From Nonomuraea cypriaca (lineage in GTDB: Bacteria > Actinomycetota > Actinomycetes > Streptosporangiales > Streptosporangiaceae): a stretch of 60,405 bases of DNA. Positions 8,360-19,492 of the stretch are shown piece after piece. The position numbers and the translations under genes were made by a program. Position 1 is the stretch's first letter. The number at the start of each line of letters is the position of its first letter. The notes below the pieces were generated by a model that saw nothing but the letters and a program-made list of their open reading frames with translations, had not been told where the DNA came from and did not search any database. The stretch is from positions 1 to 60,405 of the forward strand of contig NZ_JADOGI010000041.1 of the NCBI RefSeq assembly GCF_015645445.1, given 5' to 3'.

Positions 8360-11129
8360 GCCTGGCGAGGACCCTGTCACCGCTGCTCGGCGGCGAGGTA
8401 CGGGACGACGCGTACACCCGCCATCTGTACGCGTCCGACGCCAGCATGTACGCGATCGAGCCGCTCGCGGTCGCCTTCCCCAGGCACGCCGACGACGTGC
8501 AGGCCCTGGTCGCGGCGTGTGGCGAGCTGGGGGTGCCGGTGCTGCCGCGCGGGGCGGGCACCAGCCTGGCCGGGCAGACGGTCGGCGCGGCGTGATCGTC
8601 GACTTCTCCCGGCACATGAACCGCATCCTGAAGATCGACGGCAGGTCCGCCCGGGTGCAGCCGGGAGTCGTGCAGGACCAGCTCAACCGGGCGGCGCGCA
8701 AGCACGGGCTGATGTTCGGCCCGGACACCTCGACCAGCGACCGCGCCACGATCGGCGGGATGATCGGCAACAACTCGGCGGGCAGCCACTCCGTGCGCTA
8801 CGGGTCGACGGCCGACCACGTCGAGGCGCTGCGGGTGGTGCTCGCCGACGCCACCACCTCGGACCTGGTCTCCGACGCCCGGCTGAACGCGTCGGTGGCC
8901 GGCGTGCTGCGCGGGCTGGACCTGTCCGGGTTCCCGCGTTTCTGGCGGCACGCGGGCGGCTACCGCCTGGACCTCGCCGCCCGGGGAGAGCCGTCGCCGG
9001 ATCTCACCAAGCTCATGGTGGGCTCGGAGGGCACGCTGGCCGTCGTCACCGAGGCCACGGTGGCGCTGGTGGAGCGCCCGAAGGCCAAGGCCATCGCGGT
9101 GGGCCACTTCACCTCCACGCCGGCCGCCGTCGCCGCCACCGCGGACGCCCTGTCCTTCGCCGCCGCCTCGGTCGAGCTCCTGGACCGGGCCATCCTCGAC
9201 CTGTCCAGACAGCGCATCGGCTACGCCGCGCTCGGCGACCTCCTGGCGGGCGAGCCGGAGGCGCTGCTGTTCGTCGAGTTCTTCGGCGACACCCCGGCCG
9301 AGGTGGCCTGCCGGGTGGACGAACTGGCCGCCGTCTGGAAGTCGAACGGCCACGGCTACCACACGCTCCGGGCCGTCACCGCCGAGCAGCAGGCGGCCGT
9401 GCTCAAGGTACGCAAGGCCGGGCTCGGCCTGCTGATGGCCTCCAGCGTGGGCAGCCGAAGGCCGCTGGCGTTCGTGGAGGACACGGCCGTGCCTCCGGAC
9501 CGGCTGCTGCCGTACGTCGAGGAGTTCGCGCGGGTCCTCGACCGTCACGGGCTGCGCGCCGGCTTCTACGGCCACTGCTCGGTCGGCTGCCTGCACGTAC
9601 GCCCGTTCGTCGACCTGCGCGCGCCCGGCGAGATCGCCACGATGCGTACGGTCGCCGCGGAGATCGCCGAGCTGACCGCCAGGCACGGCGGCGTCAACTC
9701 CAGCGAGCACGGCGACGGCCTGGTCCGTTCGGAGTTCAACCGGCGGCTGTTCGGCGACGAGATCTACGAGGCGATGCGGGAGATCAAGCGGATCTTCGAC
9801 CCGGACGGCCGGCTGAACCCCGGCAAGATCGTGGACGCGCCGCCGATGACCGAGCACCTGCGCGATCCGGCGCTGCCCGAGCCGCGCCCGCTGCGCACGA
9901 CCCTGTCTTTCGCCGGCGGCATGCACGCCGCGGCCGACCGGTGCATGAACGTCGGGGTCTGCCGTAAGGAGGACTCGGGCGTCATGTGCCCCTCGTACAT
10001 GGCCACCCGTGAGGAGGAGCACTCCACCCGCGGCCGGGCCAACGCCCTGGTCAAGGCGCTGTACTCGGACGATCCCCGGCAGGCGCTCGGCGACGACCGG
10101 CTGCACGGGATCCTCGACCTCTGCCTGGAGTGCAAGGCCTGCCAGTCGGAGTGCCCGCTCGGGGTGGACATGGCGGCGCTGAAGAGCGAGACCCTCCACC
10201 AGTACCACTCGGTCCACGGCGTGCCGCTGCGCGCGCGGCTGTTCGGCGCGATCAGGACGCTGAACCGGCTCGGCTCGGCCACCGCGCCGCTGTCGAACTG
10301 GCTGGCCGGCGCCGTACGCGGCCCGCTCGGCCTGAGCAGGCGCCGGCCGCTGCCCCGCTTCAGGCGCGACAACCTCGTGCGCTGGCACGCGCGCCGGCCC
10401 GGCTCGACGGGACGGGAGGTCATCCTGCTGGCCGACTCCTTCACCACCTACAGCGAGCCCGGCATCGGCCGCGCCGCCGTCGAGCTGCTGGAACGCGCGG
10501 GATACCGGGTGCGGCTGGCCGCCGAGGGCTGCTGCGGCCGCTCCAGCATCTCCAAGGGCCTGCTGGACCAGGCCAAGGCGATGGCCGCGGCGATGGTGGA
10601 CCGCCTGGCCGCCACCGACGCGCCGATCGTCGGCCTGGAGCCGTCCTGCCTGCTCACCCTGAAGGACGAGTACGCCGCCCTGCTCCCCGGCGACCCCCGC
10701 GTCGCCGCCGTGGCAGCCCGCGCCAGGCTCATCCCCGAACTGCTCACTGAGGCCATCGACGACGGCTCGCTGGTGCTGGGCGAGGCGCTGCGCGGGCGCC
10801 GGATCCTGCTGCACGGCCACTGCCACGAGAAGGCCGTCGTCGGCACCGCGGCCACGCGGGCGCTGCTGTCCAGAATCCCGGGAGCGGAGGTGGAGGAGAT
10901 CGACGCCGGCTGCTGCGGCATGGCCGGATCGTTCGGTTTCGAGGCCGAGCACTACGACCTGTCCATGAAGATCGGCGGCCTCCGGCTCTTCCCGGCGATC
11001 GCCGCATCCTCGCCCGACACCCTGCTCGCGGCCACGGGGGTCTCCTGCCGCCAGCAGGTCGCCCACGGTGCGGGACGCGCTGCCCGCCACCCGGTCGAGC
11101 TCGTCCATCAGGCGGCCGACCGGCCATAA
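8356..11129 (+). pseudogene. FAD-binding and 4Fe-4S 2-hydroxyacid dehydrogenase, frameshifted
   Basis: One large oxidoreductase (about 924 residues if repaired) split by one missing base. Residues 1-79 (8356-8595) end at TGA just after TSLAGQTVG of the FAD-binding PCMH domain; the adjoining frame continues smoothly with VIVDFSRHMNRIL. Then come FAD-oxidase C-terminal sequence (up to about 495), cysteine clusters (CMNVGVC near 529, CLECKACQSECP near 589) and two CCG-type motifs (GCCGRSSISKG near 725, GCCGMAGSFGFE near 850). This is the fused GlcD-GlcF/YdiJ-like layout, oxidising a 2-hydroxy acid and passing electrons on to the respiratory chain. The TGA overlaps a GTG (GTGA, 8592-8595), so two polypeptides are also conceivable. 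A sequencing indel is a strong alternative to a real lesion. Confidence 0.85.
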
Positions 11130-11155
11130 ACGCTCGGGGGAGATCGGAGTTAGCA

Positions 11156-12586
11156 GTGTCCGCAGAGCTCCTGTCCATTCTCGCCCTCGTCGCCATGTTC
11201 GTCGTCGCCACCATCTTCCCGGTGAACCTGGGAGCGCTGGCGCTCGTCGGCGCCTTCCTCGTCGGCACGCTGGCCGCGGGTATGAGCACCGACGACATCC
11301 TGGGGGCGTTCCCCGGCAGCCTGTTCGTGATCCTGGTCGGGGTCACGCTGCTGTTCGCGATCGCCACCAACAACGGGACGGTCGACTGGCTCGTACGTGC
11401 CGCCGTGCATCTGGTGCGGGGGCGGCTGGCCGCGATCCCGCCGGTGGTGTTCGCCATCTCGGCGTTGCTGACGGCCGTGGGCGCGCCGGCGCCCGCGGTG
11501 GCGGCGATCCTGGCGCCGATCGCGTTCGGGTTCGCGGCCGACTACCGCATCCACCCGCTGCTGATCGGGCTCATGGTCGCGCACGGCACCCAGGCGGGCG
11601 CGTTCTCGCCGATCAGCGTGCTGGGCGGGATCGTGAACGGCGTCCGGCGGGACGCGAACCTGCCGGGTGACGACCTGGTGCTGTTCGTGTCGAGCTTCGT
11701 GTTCAACGCGGCCGCGGCGGCGATCGTCTTCTTCGTCTTCGGCGGCCGCGAACTGCTGCGCCGCGGCGCCATCGCCCCTGCGGCCCCCGACCCCGGCGGC
11801 GTTCCCGAGAGCGTTCCCGACAGCGTTCCCGCGGGTGTTCCCGAGAGCGTTCCCGATGATGCTCGCGGCGTTCCCGTGGCGGCGGGCGGCGGCGGGTCCG
11901 TGGCCGGGGCGGAGTCCGGCGCGCCGGCGTCCGGGGGCACGGCCACCACCGAGGTCGCGTCCGGAACCGGCGGCGGCGGCCTCCGGCTGACCCCGCACCA
12001 GGCGCTGACGCTGGTCGGCATCCTCGCGCTCTGCCTGGCCGTGCTGGTGTTCCAGCTCGACGTCGGCCTGACCGCCGTCACCGTCGCCGTCGTGCTCTCC
12101 CTCACCTCCCCGCGGGTGAACAAGGGCGCCGTCGAACGGGTGGCCTGGCCGGCCGTGCTGCTGATCTGCGGCGTCGTCACCTACGTCGGCGTCCTGCAGG
12201 AGATCGGCACCATCGACTACGTCGGCGCGTCGGCGGCCGCGATCGGCATCCCGCTGCTGGTGGCGCTGCTCATCTGCTACGTGGGCGGCGTCGTGTCCGC
12301 CTTCGCCTCGACCGTGGGCATCCTGGGCGCGCTGGTGCCGCTGGCCGTGCCCCTGCTGGCGCAGGGCACCCTGGGCCCGATCGCGATGATCGCGGCGCTG
12401 TCGGTGTCGTCGGCCATCGTGGACGTCAGCCCGTTCTCCACGACCGGGGCGCTGCTCGTGGCCAACGTCAGGGGCATGCACAGGGACGAGTTCTACCGCA
12501 AGCTCCTCGCGTACGGCGCGGCGGTCGTCCTGGTCGGTCCGCTCGCGGCCTGGGCCGTCCTGGTGGCCCCCGGCTGGCTCGGCTGA
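11156..12586 (+). CDS. SLC13/MatC-like dicarboxylate carrier
   Basis: A 476-residue integral membrane carrier with about 10-12 hydrophobic helices. The N-terminal half resembles the MatC_N (dicarboxylate carrier) domain, with FPVNLGALALVGAFLVGT and HGTQAGAFSPISVLGGIVNG. The C-terminal half has VSSAIVDVSPFSTTGALLVAN. A long Pro/Val/Ser/Gly-rich central loop (about 215-280) separates the halves and contains a tandem repeat. GTG 11156 follows GGAG. It is third in the aminotransferase-dehydrogenase operon and most likely imports the substrate, probably a di- or hydroxycarboxylate. Its stop is one base from the stop of the convergent TrkA-RyR gene. Confidence 0.82.
   Translation: MSAELLSILALVAMFVVATIFPVNLGALALVGAFLVGTLAAGMSTDDILGAFPGSLFVILVGVTLLFAIATNNGTVDWLVRAAVHLVRGRLAAIPPVVFAISALLTAVGAPAPAVAAILAPIAFGFAADYRIHPLLIGLMVAHGTQAGAFSPISVLGGIVNGVRRDANLPGDDLVLFVSSFVFNAAAAAIVFFVFGGRELLRRGAIAPAAPDPGGVPESVPDSVPAGVPESVPDDARGVPVAAGGGGSVAGAESGAPASGGTATTEVASGTGGGGLRLTPHQALTLVGILALCLAVLVFQLDVGLTAVTVAVVLSLTSPRVNKGAVERVAWPAVLLICGVVTYVGVLQEIGTIDYVGASAAAIGIPLLVALLICYVGGVVSAFASTVGILGALVPLAVPLLAQGTLGPIAMIAALSVSSAIVDVSPFSTTGALLVANVRGMHRDEFYRKLLAYGAAVVLVGPLAAWAVLVAPGWLG
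11801..11860 (+). repeat. 12-bp tandem repeat inside the carrier's central loop
   Basis: GTTCCCG recurs every 12 bp at 11801, 11813, 11825, 11837 and 11849, with another at 11870. It encodes a VPES/VPDS/VPAG-type tetrapeptide series in the cytoplasmic or external loop of the carrier. The period preserves the frame. Confidence 0.85.
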
Positions 12587-12587
12587 C

Positions 12588-14286
12588 TCACTGGTGATCC
12601 TTCGCCGGGGTGAGCCGTACGATGCGGAAGCCCGCGTCGGCGAGGACGTCGGGCAGGTTCCGCACGGTCGCCCGATCCTTGTCGCGGCTCTCCTCCGGCA
12701 GGGCGTTCCAGTCGAGGATGTCCGGATGCTGCTTGCGTTCCTCGTTCCGCTCAGGGCCGTGCGTCCACCCATGGCCGGTGTGGTGCTTCATCCAGCGCGC
12801 GTGCTCCATCCTGGCCAGCAGTTCCACCTCGGCGTCGCTGAACGGGAACGCCCCCGGCGCGTCCGTGCTCGGCGCGAGGACGCAACCGACCGCCCTGAGC
12901 TTGAGCCCGATGTCGGCGGCCTGCCGCCGGTTCTGCTCCTTCTTGGGCTCGGTGAGCTCGGCCCACGGGGTCATGGAGCCGTTCAGGCCGGGCAGGTCGC
13001 CGCGCCTGGCGGCGTCGAGGACGTACCTGTCGTGGATGGCCCGCGCGAGCCGCTCGATCAGGTCCTCGTCGATCAACTCCGGCTCACCCGCCTCCTCGAT
13101 GACGGCGAAGACGCGCAGGGTGCCGGCCAGGTCCTCCATCAGCCGGGCCGCGCGGAACGCGTCGCCGAACGCCTTGCGCTGGTCGACGCGGACCACGACC
13201 GGCGATCCCGTCCAGAGCGCGGAGACGGTCAGCGTGGTCTTCAACGCCAGGTGCTCGTCGCGGTAGCAGACGAAGATCCGCTGAGGCGTCTCGTTCGCGC
13301 CTTCCAGCAGCTCGAACAGCCGCTCGGGCGGGGCGTCCTCCAGGGTCAGCGCGCAGGACTCGGCGACGAAAGGGATAGCGCCTGCACAGGGCGGCGCCCT
13401 CCCCCTTCGCCTCGGGGGCGATCACCCGGACGGGGAGCCGTACGCCGCCGTGCGGTACCCGCAGCCGCCACTGCCTGGCCAGCTCCACGAGCAGGGCCCC
13501 GCCGAACGACTCCAGCCCCAGCAGCAGCACCGGGCGCGGCTCGCGCAGCGGGTCGCGGGCCAGCAGCACGCGCACGGCGAGCTCGTCCAGGTTGAAGAAG
13601 TCGAGCCGGTGCTCGGGCCGCTCGGTCACGCCCAGCCGGCGCGCCCGCAGCGCGGCGCACAGCTCGGGGTCGGGCACGTGCGCGTAGGCGGCGACCGGCC
13701 GGGAACGGCGCAGGTTGTGCACGGTGGCCGCGATGGCGATATTGGCCGTCGCGTCGTCCTCGCAGGCGTAGACGACGTCGGCCCGCAGCACCCCGGCCGC
13801 GCGCAGCACGACGGCGTCCCTGGCGTCCCCCGTGACGTGGAAGACGTCCCGCGCGTGCGGCGGCGTGTGCGGGGTGCCGCCGACCACGACGACCTTGCGG
13901 CCGGCCTCGCGCAACCGCTGGGTGAGCGTCTGGCCGAGCGGCCCCGTCCCGCACACGATCGCGTGCCGCCGCGTCTCACGGGCCCTGACCTTGCGCAACT
14001 CGCTGCTCAGCAGCAGGCGTACGGCCTCGGCGAGGGCGTAGACCGTGACAGCGGGAGCGGCGAACCTGGCGAACTCCAGCGTCCACGGGAGCGGGCCGCC
14101 CTCGCCCAGCGGCTCACTGTCCATCACGAACAGCTGGAGCGCGTAGTAGACCAGGTCGAGCGAGGTGAGCTCGGTGCGGGCCGCCAGGTAGGTGTCCAGG
14201 CCGGCGTATCCGAGCACCAGAGCCGTCACCGCCAGGGCCCCGAACCCGATGAGGATGGGAGCCCGGACGGAGGGTGTCTCCTTCAT
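12588..14286 (-). pseudogene. Membrane-anchored TrkA-N protein with C-terminal RyR domain, frameshifted
   Basis: Repaired length is about 565 residues. The N-terminus has two hydrophobic segments (about 9-30 and 65-90), then a TrkA-N-type Rossmann fold (AIVCGTGPLGQTL near 108, RDVFHVTGDARD, VVYACEDDATANI), a second alpha/beta segment, and a C-terminal bacterial RyR domain with ARMEHARWMKHH and GPERNEERKQHP. The two parts lie in different frames; sense resumes exactly at CGCTATCCCTTTCGTCGCC (minus strand, 13365-13383), where one T fewer gives RYPFVAESCALTLEDAPPE. TrkA-N proteins bind NAD or nucleotides and gate K+ channels; RyR domains may bind ligand. ATG 14286 is preferred over the adjacent TTG. 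Confidence 0.8.
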
Positions 14287-14419
14287 CAAGCCCCGTTTCC
14301 CGCGCGCCGAGACCCCGTCGATGACTTATAGCCGGACGGGGACCGTTCGTTACGGCGGGTGCTCAGCGCGTGATGGCCGGGGGCACAGCGGGTGGGGTCA
14401 GGGCTCGCGGGCGGGCGGT

Positions 14420-15532
14420 TCAGTGCATGAAGAACGCGCGGACGTCGGCGACGAACGCCTCCGGCTGTTCCAGGGCGGCGAACGTGCCGCCCCGCTCGTG
14501 CTCCACCCAGCCGACGATGTTGTTGTCGCGCTCGGCGAAGCGGCGGATCGGCCGCAGGATGTCCTTCGGGAACACCGAGACCGACGTGGGCACCGTGGCG
14601 GGCTTGAGCTCCCATTCGACGCTGGTGTCCTGCTCGGTGTCCGGCGTCTCGGCGAAGGACCGGGCGGCCGAGCCGGCGGTGTTGGTCAGCCAGTAGAGCA
14701 TGACCGTGGTGAGCAGCCGGTCGGTGTCGATCTCGGCGTCGCTCCACTCGTGGTAGACGCTCGCGAACCAGGCCAGCAGCGCGACCGGCGAGTCGGCCAT
14801 CCCGTACGCGAACGTCTGCGGCCTGGCCGACTGGATCAGCTTGTAGCCGTACTGCTCGCTCTGGTAGCGCTCGCGGAAGGCCAGCCGCTCCTGCTCCACC
14901 TCGCTCAGGCCGTCGAACTCGCCGGGCGCGCCGATGGGGAAGCAGATGATGCCGTTGCCGTGCATGCCCACGACGCGTTCCGGGGCCAGCACGCCGACCT
15001 CGCGCGAGATCCACGTGCCCCAGTCGCCGCCCTGCACCCCGAAGCGCTCGTGGCCGAGTCTGGTCATGAGCTCCAGCCAGGCGCGGGCGACGCGGGTGGA
15101 GCCCCATCCGGTCTCATGGGTGGGCCCTGACAGGCCGAAGCCGGGGATGGACGGGATGACCAGGTGGAAGTCGCGGCTGAGCGGCTCGATCACGTCGAGG
15201 TATTCCACCGGCGAGCTGGGCCAGCCGTGGGTGATCAGCAGCGGCAGGGCGGCCGGGTCGGCGGAGCGGACGTGCAGGAAGTGGACCCGCTGCCCGTCGA
15301 TGTCGGTGACGAACTGGTCGTGCCGGTTGAGCTCGGCCTGGGCGCGGGGCCAGTCGTAGCCGGTGCGCCAGTGCTCGACCAGCCCCTTGAGGTGGTCGAG
15401 CGGGACGCCGTAGCGCCAGCCGAGGCCGGGGACCTCGTCCGGCCAGCGCACCCGGTCGAGCCGCGCGCGCAGGTCGTCCAGGTCCTCCCTGGCGGTCTCG
15501 AGGCGGAAGGGCCGGATGCCGGTCAACGTCAA
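14420..15532 (-). CDS. Epoxide hydrolase-like alpha/beta hydrolase (EHN family)
   Basis: A 370-residue protein with the epoxide hydrolase N-terminal domain (about 4-110), the oxyanion motif LITHGWPSSPVEY, and the nucleophile motif GGDWG near residue 170. The predicted charge-relay His position reads GGTFAALEQPE, where close relatives have GGHF, so the catalytic histidine appears to be Thr; VEHE just before it is the nearest His. TTG 15532 is chosen because GGAGGAG lies 7 nt upstream and the next residues (TLTGIRPFRLE) match the family start; longer versions extend into non-coding sequence. Activity on epoxides is therefore doubtful until tested. Confidence 0.75.
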   Translation of the reverse strand: MTLTGIRPFRLETAREDLDDLRARLDRVRWPDEVPGLGWRYGVPLDHLKGLVEHWRTGYDWPRAQAELNRHDQFVTDIDGQRVHFLHVRSADPAALPLLITHGWPSSPVEYLDVIEPLSRDFHLVIPSIPGFGLSGPTHETGWGSTRVARAWLELMTRLGHERFGVQGGDWGTWISREVGVLAPERVVGMHGNGIICFPIGAPGEFDGLSEVEQERLAFRERYQSEQYGYKLIQSARPQTFAYGMADSPVALLAWFASVYHEWSDAEIDTDRLLTTVMLYWLTNTAGSAARSFAETPDTEQDTSVEWELKPATVPTSVSVFPKDILRPIRRFAERDNNIVGWVEHERGGTFAALEQPEAFVADVRAFFMH

Positions 15533-15553
15533 AGCATCTCCTCCAGAGTCGTC

Positions 15554-15569
15554 GTACGTTGTACCGTAC
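15554..15569. promoter_or_regulatory. Operator-like inverted repeat upstream of the hydrolase
   Basis: GTACG and CGTAC flank a 6-bp centre (15554-15569) in the 190-bp gap between the hydrolase and the aldo/keto reductase. The spacing resembles TetR-type operators. No regulator gene is adjacent. The rest of the gap (15570-15722) shows no convincing gene. Confidence 0.3.
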
Positions 15570-15722
15570 AGTCTACGGTTCGCTCGACGCAAGGTGGCCG
15601 CGTTCGACGAGCCGCCGTCCGAGGAGTTCGAGGTACGCATCGCCGAACCGGGTGGGCGGTCGTGGACGCCCCTCTCGACCCCCCAGCCCTGACCACCCAC
15701 GCCCGCGGGCGGTCTCAGCCGA

Positions 15723-16700
15723 TCACTGTCGGAGGCGTGCGTCGAGGAGGCCCTCGCCGCGGAGGTCGGCCCACAACTGCTCGGGGATCCGCACACCGAA
15801 GGCCGAGACGTTGCGGCGTACCTCCTCGGCGGAGCGCATCCCGACCACGACGCCCGCCACGACGGGATGGCGCAGCGGGAACGCCATCGCCGCCGCCGGC
15901 AGCGGCACGCCGTGCGCCGCGCAGACGTCGGCGAGACGGTACGTACGCTTCAGCACCTCGTCGGAGGCCGGCATGTAGTCGTAGCGGGCCCCGGGCACGG
16001 GCCTGGGCGTGGCCAGCAGGCCGGAGTTGAAGACCGAGGCCGCGAGCACGGACACGCCGCGCCGCTCGCAGGCCGGGAACAGGTCGTCCAGTGCGCGTTG
16101 GTCCAGCAGGGTGTAGCGGCCGGACAACATCACGACGTCGACGTCGGCCTCTTCGACGAGCCTGGCCAGCTTGACGTTGTCGTACATCCCGGCGCCGATC
16201 GCCCCCACCACGCCTTCGGCGCGCAGCTCGGCCAGCGCCGGGTAGCCGTCGCGCAGCGCGGTCTCGAAATGCTCCTCGGCGTCGTGCAGGAACAGCGTGT
16301 CGATCCGGTCGACGCCCATGCGGGCGAGCGAGTCCTCGACACTGCGCCGTACGCCGTCGCGGGAGAAGTCCCACACCCGCCGGTACGCCGCCGGCACCTG
16401 GAAGCTCTCGTCCATGCGGTCCGCCGGGTCCTGCGGGACGAGCAGCCTGCCGACCTTCGTCGACAGGGTGAACTCCGCCCGCGCCTGCCGCTGGAGGAAC
16501 TCGCCGATCCGGCGCTCCGAGGTCCCGATGCCGTAGTGCGGCGAGGTGTCGAAATACCGGATCCCGTGCTCCCAGGCCGCCGCCATCGCCCACGCGGCGG
16601 TGTCGTCGTCCAGCGGTTGGAACAGCCCGCCGAGCGGACCGCCGCCGAATCCCAGTTCCGTCACCTCGACCTGGGTGGAGCCGAGCCGATTTGTTCTCAT
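15723..16700 (-). CDS. Aldo/keto reductase
   Basis: A 325-residue TIM-barrel oxidoreductase. Catalytic tetrad residues are visible: Asp and Tyr in YFDTSPHYG (about 49-57), Lys in LSTKVGRLL, His in DTLFLHDAEE. The sequence is nearest to the D-threo-aldose/L-fucose 1-dehydrogenase and pyridoxal 4-dehydrogenase subgroup, judged from LGFGGGPLGGLF and the long SERRIGEFL segment, but the substrate is not certain. ATG 16700 has GAGGAGG about 9 nt upstream. It overlaps the end of the PAS gene by 4 nt, so the two are probably co-transcribed. Confidence 0.85.
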   Translation of the reverse strand: MRTNRLGSTQVEVTELGFGGGPLGGLFQPLDDDTAAWAMAAAWEHGIRYFDTSPHYGIGTSERRIGEFLQRQARAEFTLSTKVGRLLVPQDPADRMDESFQVPAAYRRVWDFSRDGVRRSVEDSLARMGVDRIDTLFLHDAEEHFETALRDGYPALAELRAEGVVGAIGAGMYDNVKLARLVEEADVDVVMLSGRYTLLDQRALDDLFPACERRGVSVLAASVFNSGLLATPRPVPGARYDYMPASDEVLKRTYRLADVCAAHGVPLPAAAMAFPLRHPVVAGVVVGMRSAEEVRRNVSAFGVRIPEQLWADLRGEGLLDARLRQ

Positions 16701-17377
16701 CCAGCGATTCCTCCTCTGGCGTCACAGCGGGCCAAGGACCCCGAAACGCATGAAGCCAGGCTAGACGACCACGAACCTCGGCTCAGCGGCACGCTGGCGC
16801 AGCGGGATCGATCGTGGCATGAGGATCGTCGGCGCCCGCTCAGCCGCTGCCAGCCGGGACTCGGCTCGGTTATCCGGCCCAGGGGGTCGCCGACCCACAC
16901 CACCTGCGTCTCCATCTGCAGGAGGTGCTGGAAGCGCTGCAGTGACCTGCGGTGACCCTCGGTGATGGAGCCGATCACCCGGGCCGAGGCGACCTGGTCG
17001 GTGATCTCCATGGCCACGATCAGCACGCCGTGCTCGCCGGCTTCGAGCGAGACCCTCGACAGACTCATCGAGGCGTACCGCTCCTCCCCGAGCATGGCGT
17101 GATCGCCGAACGCGAACGGGACCTTCTTCAGGCTGACCGCCTCTCCCGTCTTCAACACCTGGTCGAGCAGTGCGACGTAGCCCACCTTCCGGCGAAGGTC
17201 CCCGAACGTCTCGCGGACCGGCGACCCGAGTGGACGTTTCCCCACCATCTCCTCGGAAACGGCGTTCATGTAGACGAGACGGTGCTCTGGGCCGCTGCTC
17301 ACGATCACGCCTACCGGAACGTGATCGAAGACGTCCAGCCGCAATCCCCCGGCCGTTCTCGTTACCCCGTCTTTCAT
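16697..17377 (-). CDS. PAS-domain protein, probably C-terminally truncated
   Basis: A 226-residue product with one complete PAS domain (about 12-140; VGVIVSSGPEHRLVYMNAVS, LIVAMEITDQVASARVIG). A second PAS seems to begin near residue 165 (VVWVGDPLGRITEPSPGWQR) but dissolves after about residue 180 into an Arg/Ser/Cys-rich tail typical of out-of-frame high-GC DNA. No other frame restores a PAS sequence. Relatives of this type usually continue into a kinase or PP2C domain. I read it as a remnant of a larger sensor. GGGGAAGG lies before ATG 17377. Confidence 0.6.
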   Translation of the reverse strand: MKDGVTRTAGGLRLDVFDHVPVGVIVSSGPEHRLVYMNAVSEEMVGKRPLGSPVRETFGDLRRKVGYVALLDQVLKTGEAVSLKKVPFAFGDHAMLGEERYASMSLSRVSLEAGEHGVLIVAMEITDQVASARVIGSITEGHRRSLQRFQHLLQMETQVVWVGDPLGRITEPSPGWQRLSGRRRSSCHDRSRCASVPLSRGSWSSSLASCVSGSLARCDARGGIAG

Positions 17378-17676
17378 TCGTGCCTTCCCCCCGGAACACG
17401 AACCGTCCCGTCAAGGACCCGTGCGCCGAGAGTATGTCCTGTTTTCGCCTATAAAGCGAACTATCGCACAGTTATCCCCCAGTAAGGTTTCAAGGCGGAC
17501 ACCCCGCGTCTAGGAGGGGCGGGGCACGGCACGGTCACTGCCGCGTTCGGTCACACGAGATCGCTGTCCGGCACCGCGGCGGCTCGGGCCCGGGAGTGAA
17601 GATCTGCGCCCTCTTGGCGAACAATAGACCATCTGACCTGCATGTTTGCCGCCATGGAGGCAAATAGGAAAGGATT
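17378..17676. other. Divergent intergenic region without a gene
   Basis: Roughly 300 bp between the PAS remnant and the GH15 gene. It is less GC-rich than its surroundings near 17445-17490 and must hold the promoters for both directions. I see no clear -35/-10 pair, palindrome or RNA element. AGGAAAGG (17668-17675) is the ribosome binding site for ATG 17677. Confidence 0.4.
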
Positions 17677-19488
<1,812 letters not shown>

Positions 19489-19492
19489 GGCG

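Noticed and set aside
8580..8600. Programmed -1 frameshifting as an explanation for the split dehydrogenase
   Set aside because: No X-XXY-YYZ slippery heptamer, no obvious downstream pseudoknot, and similar one-base lesions occur in two other genes of the window.
8247..11108. A 953-codon open frame on the minus strand opposite the FAD/Fe-S dehydrogenase
   Set aside because: Low-complexity, Arg/Gly/Val/His-rich translation with no domain; it mirrors the codon pattern of the real gene, a usual effect at this GC level.
15594..15692. A 32-codon plus-strand frame starting GTG (MAAFDEPPSEEFEV...)
   Set aside because: Acidic, sensible-looking, but no ribosome binding site and no family; could be a tail remnant, too short to support.
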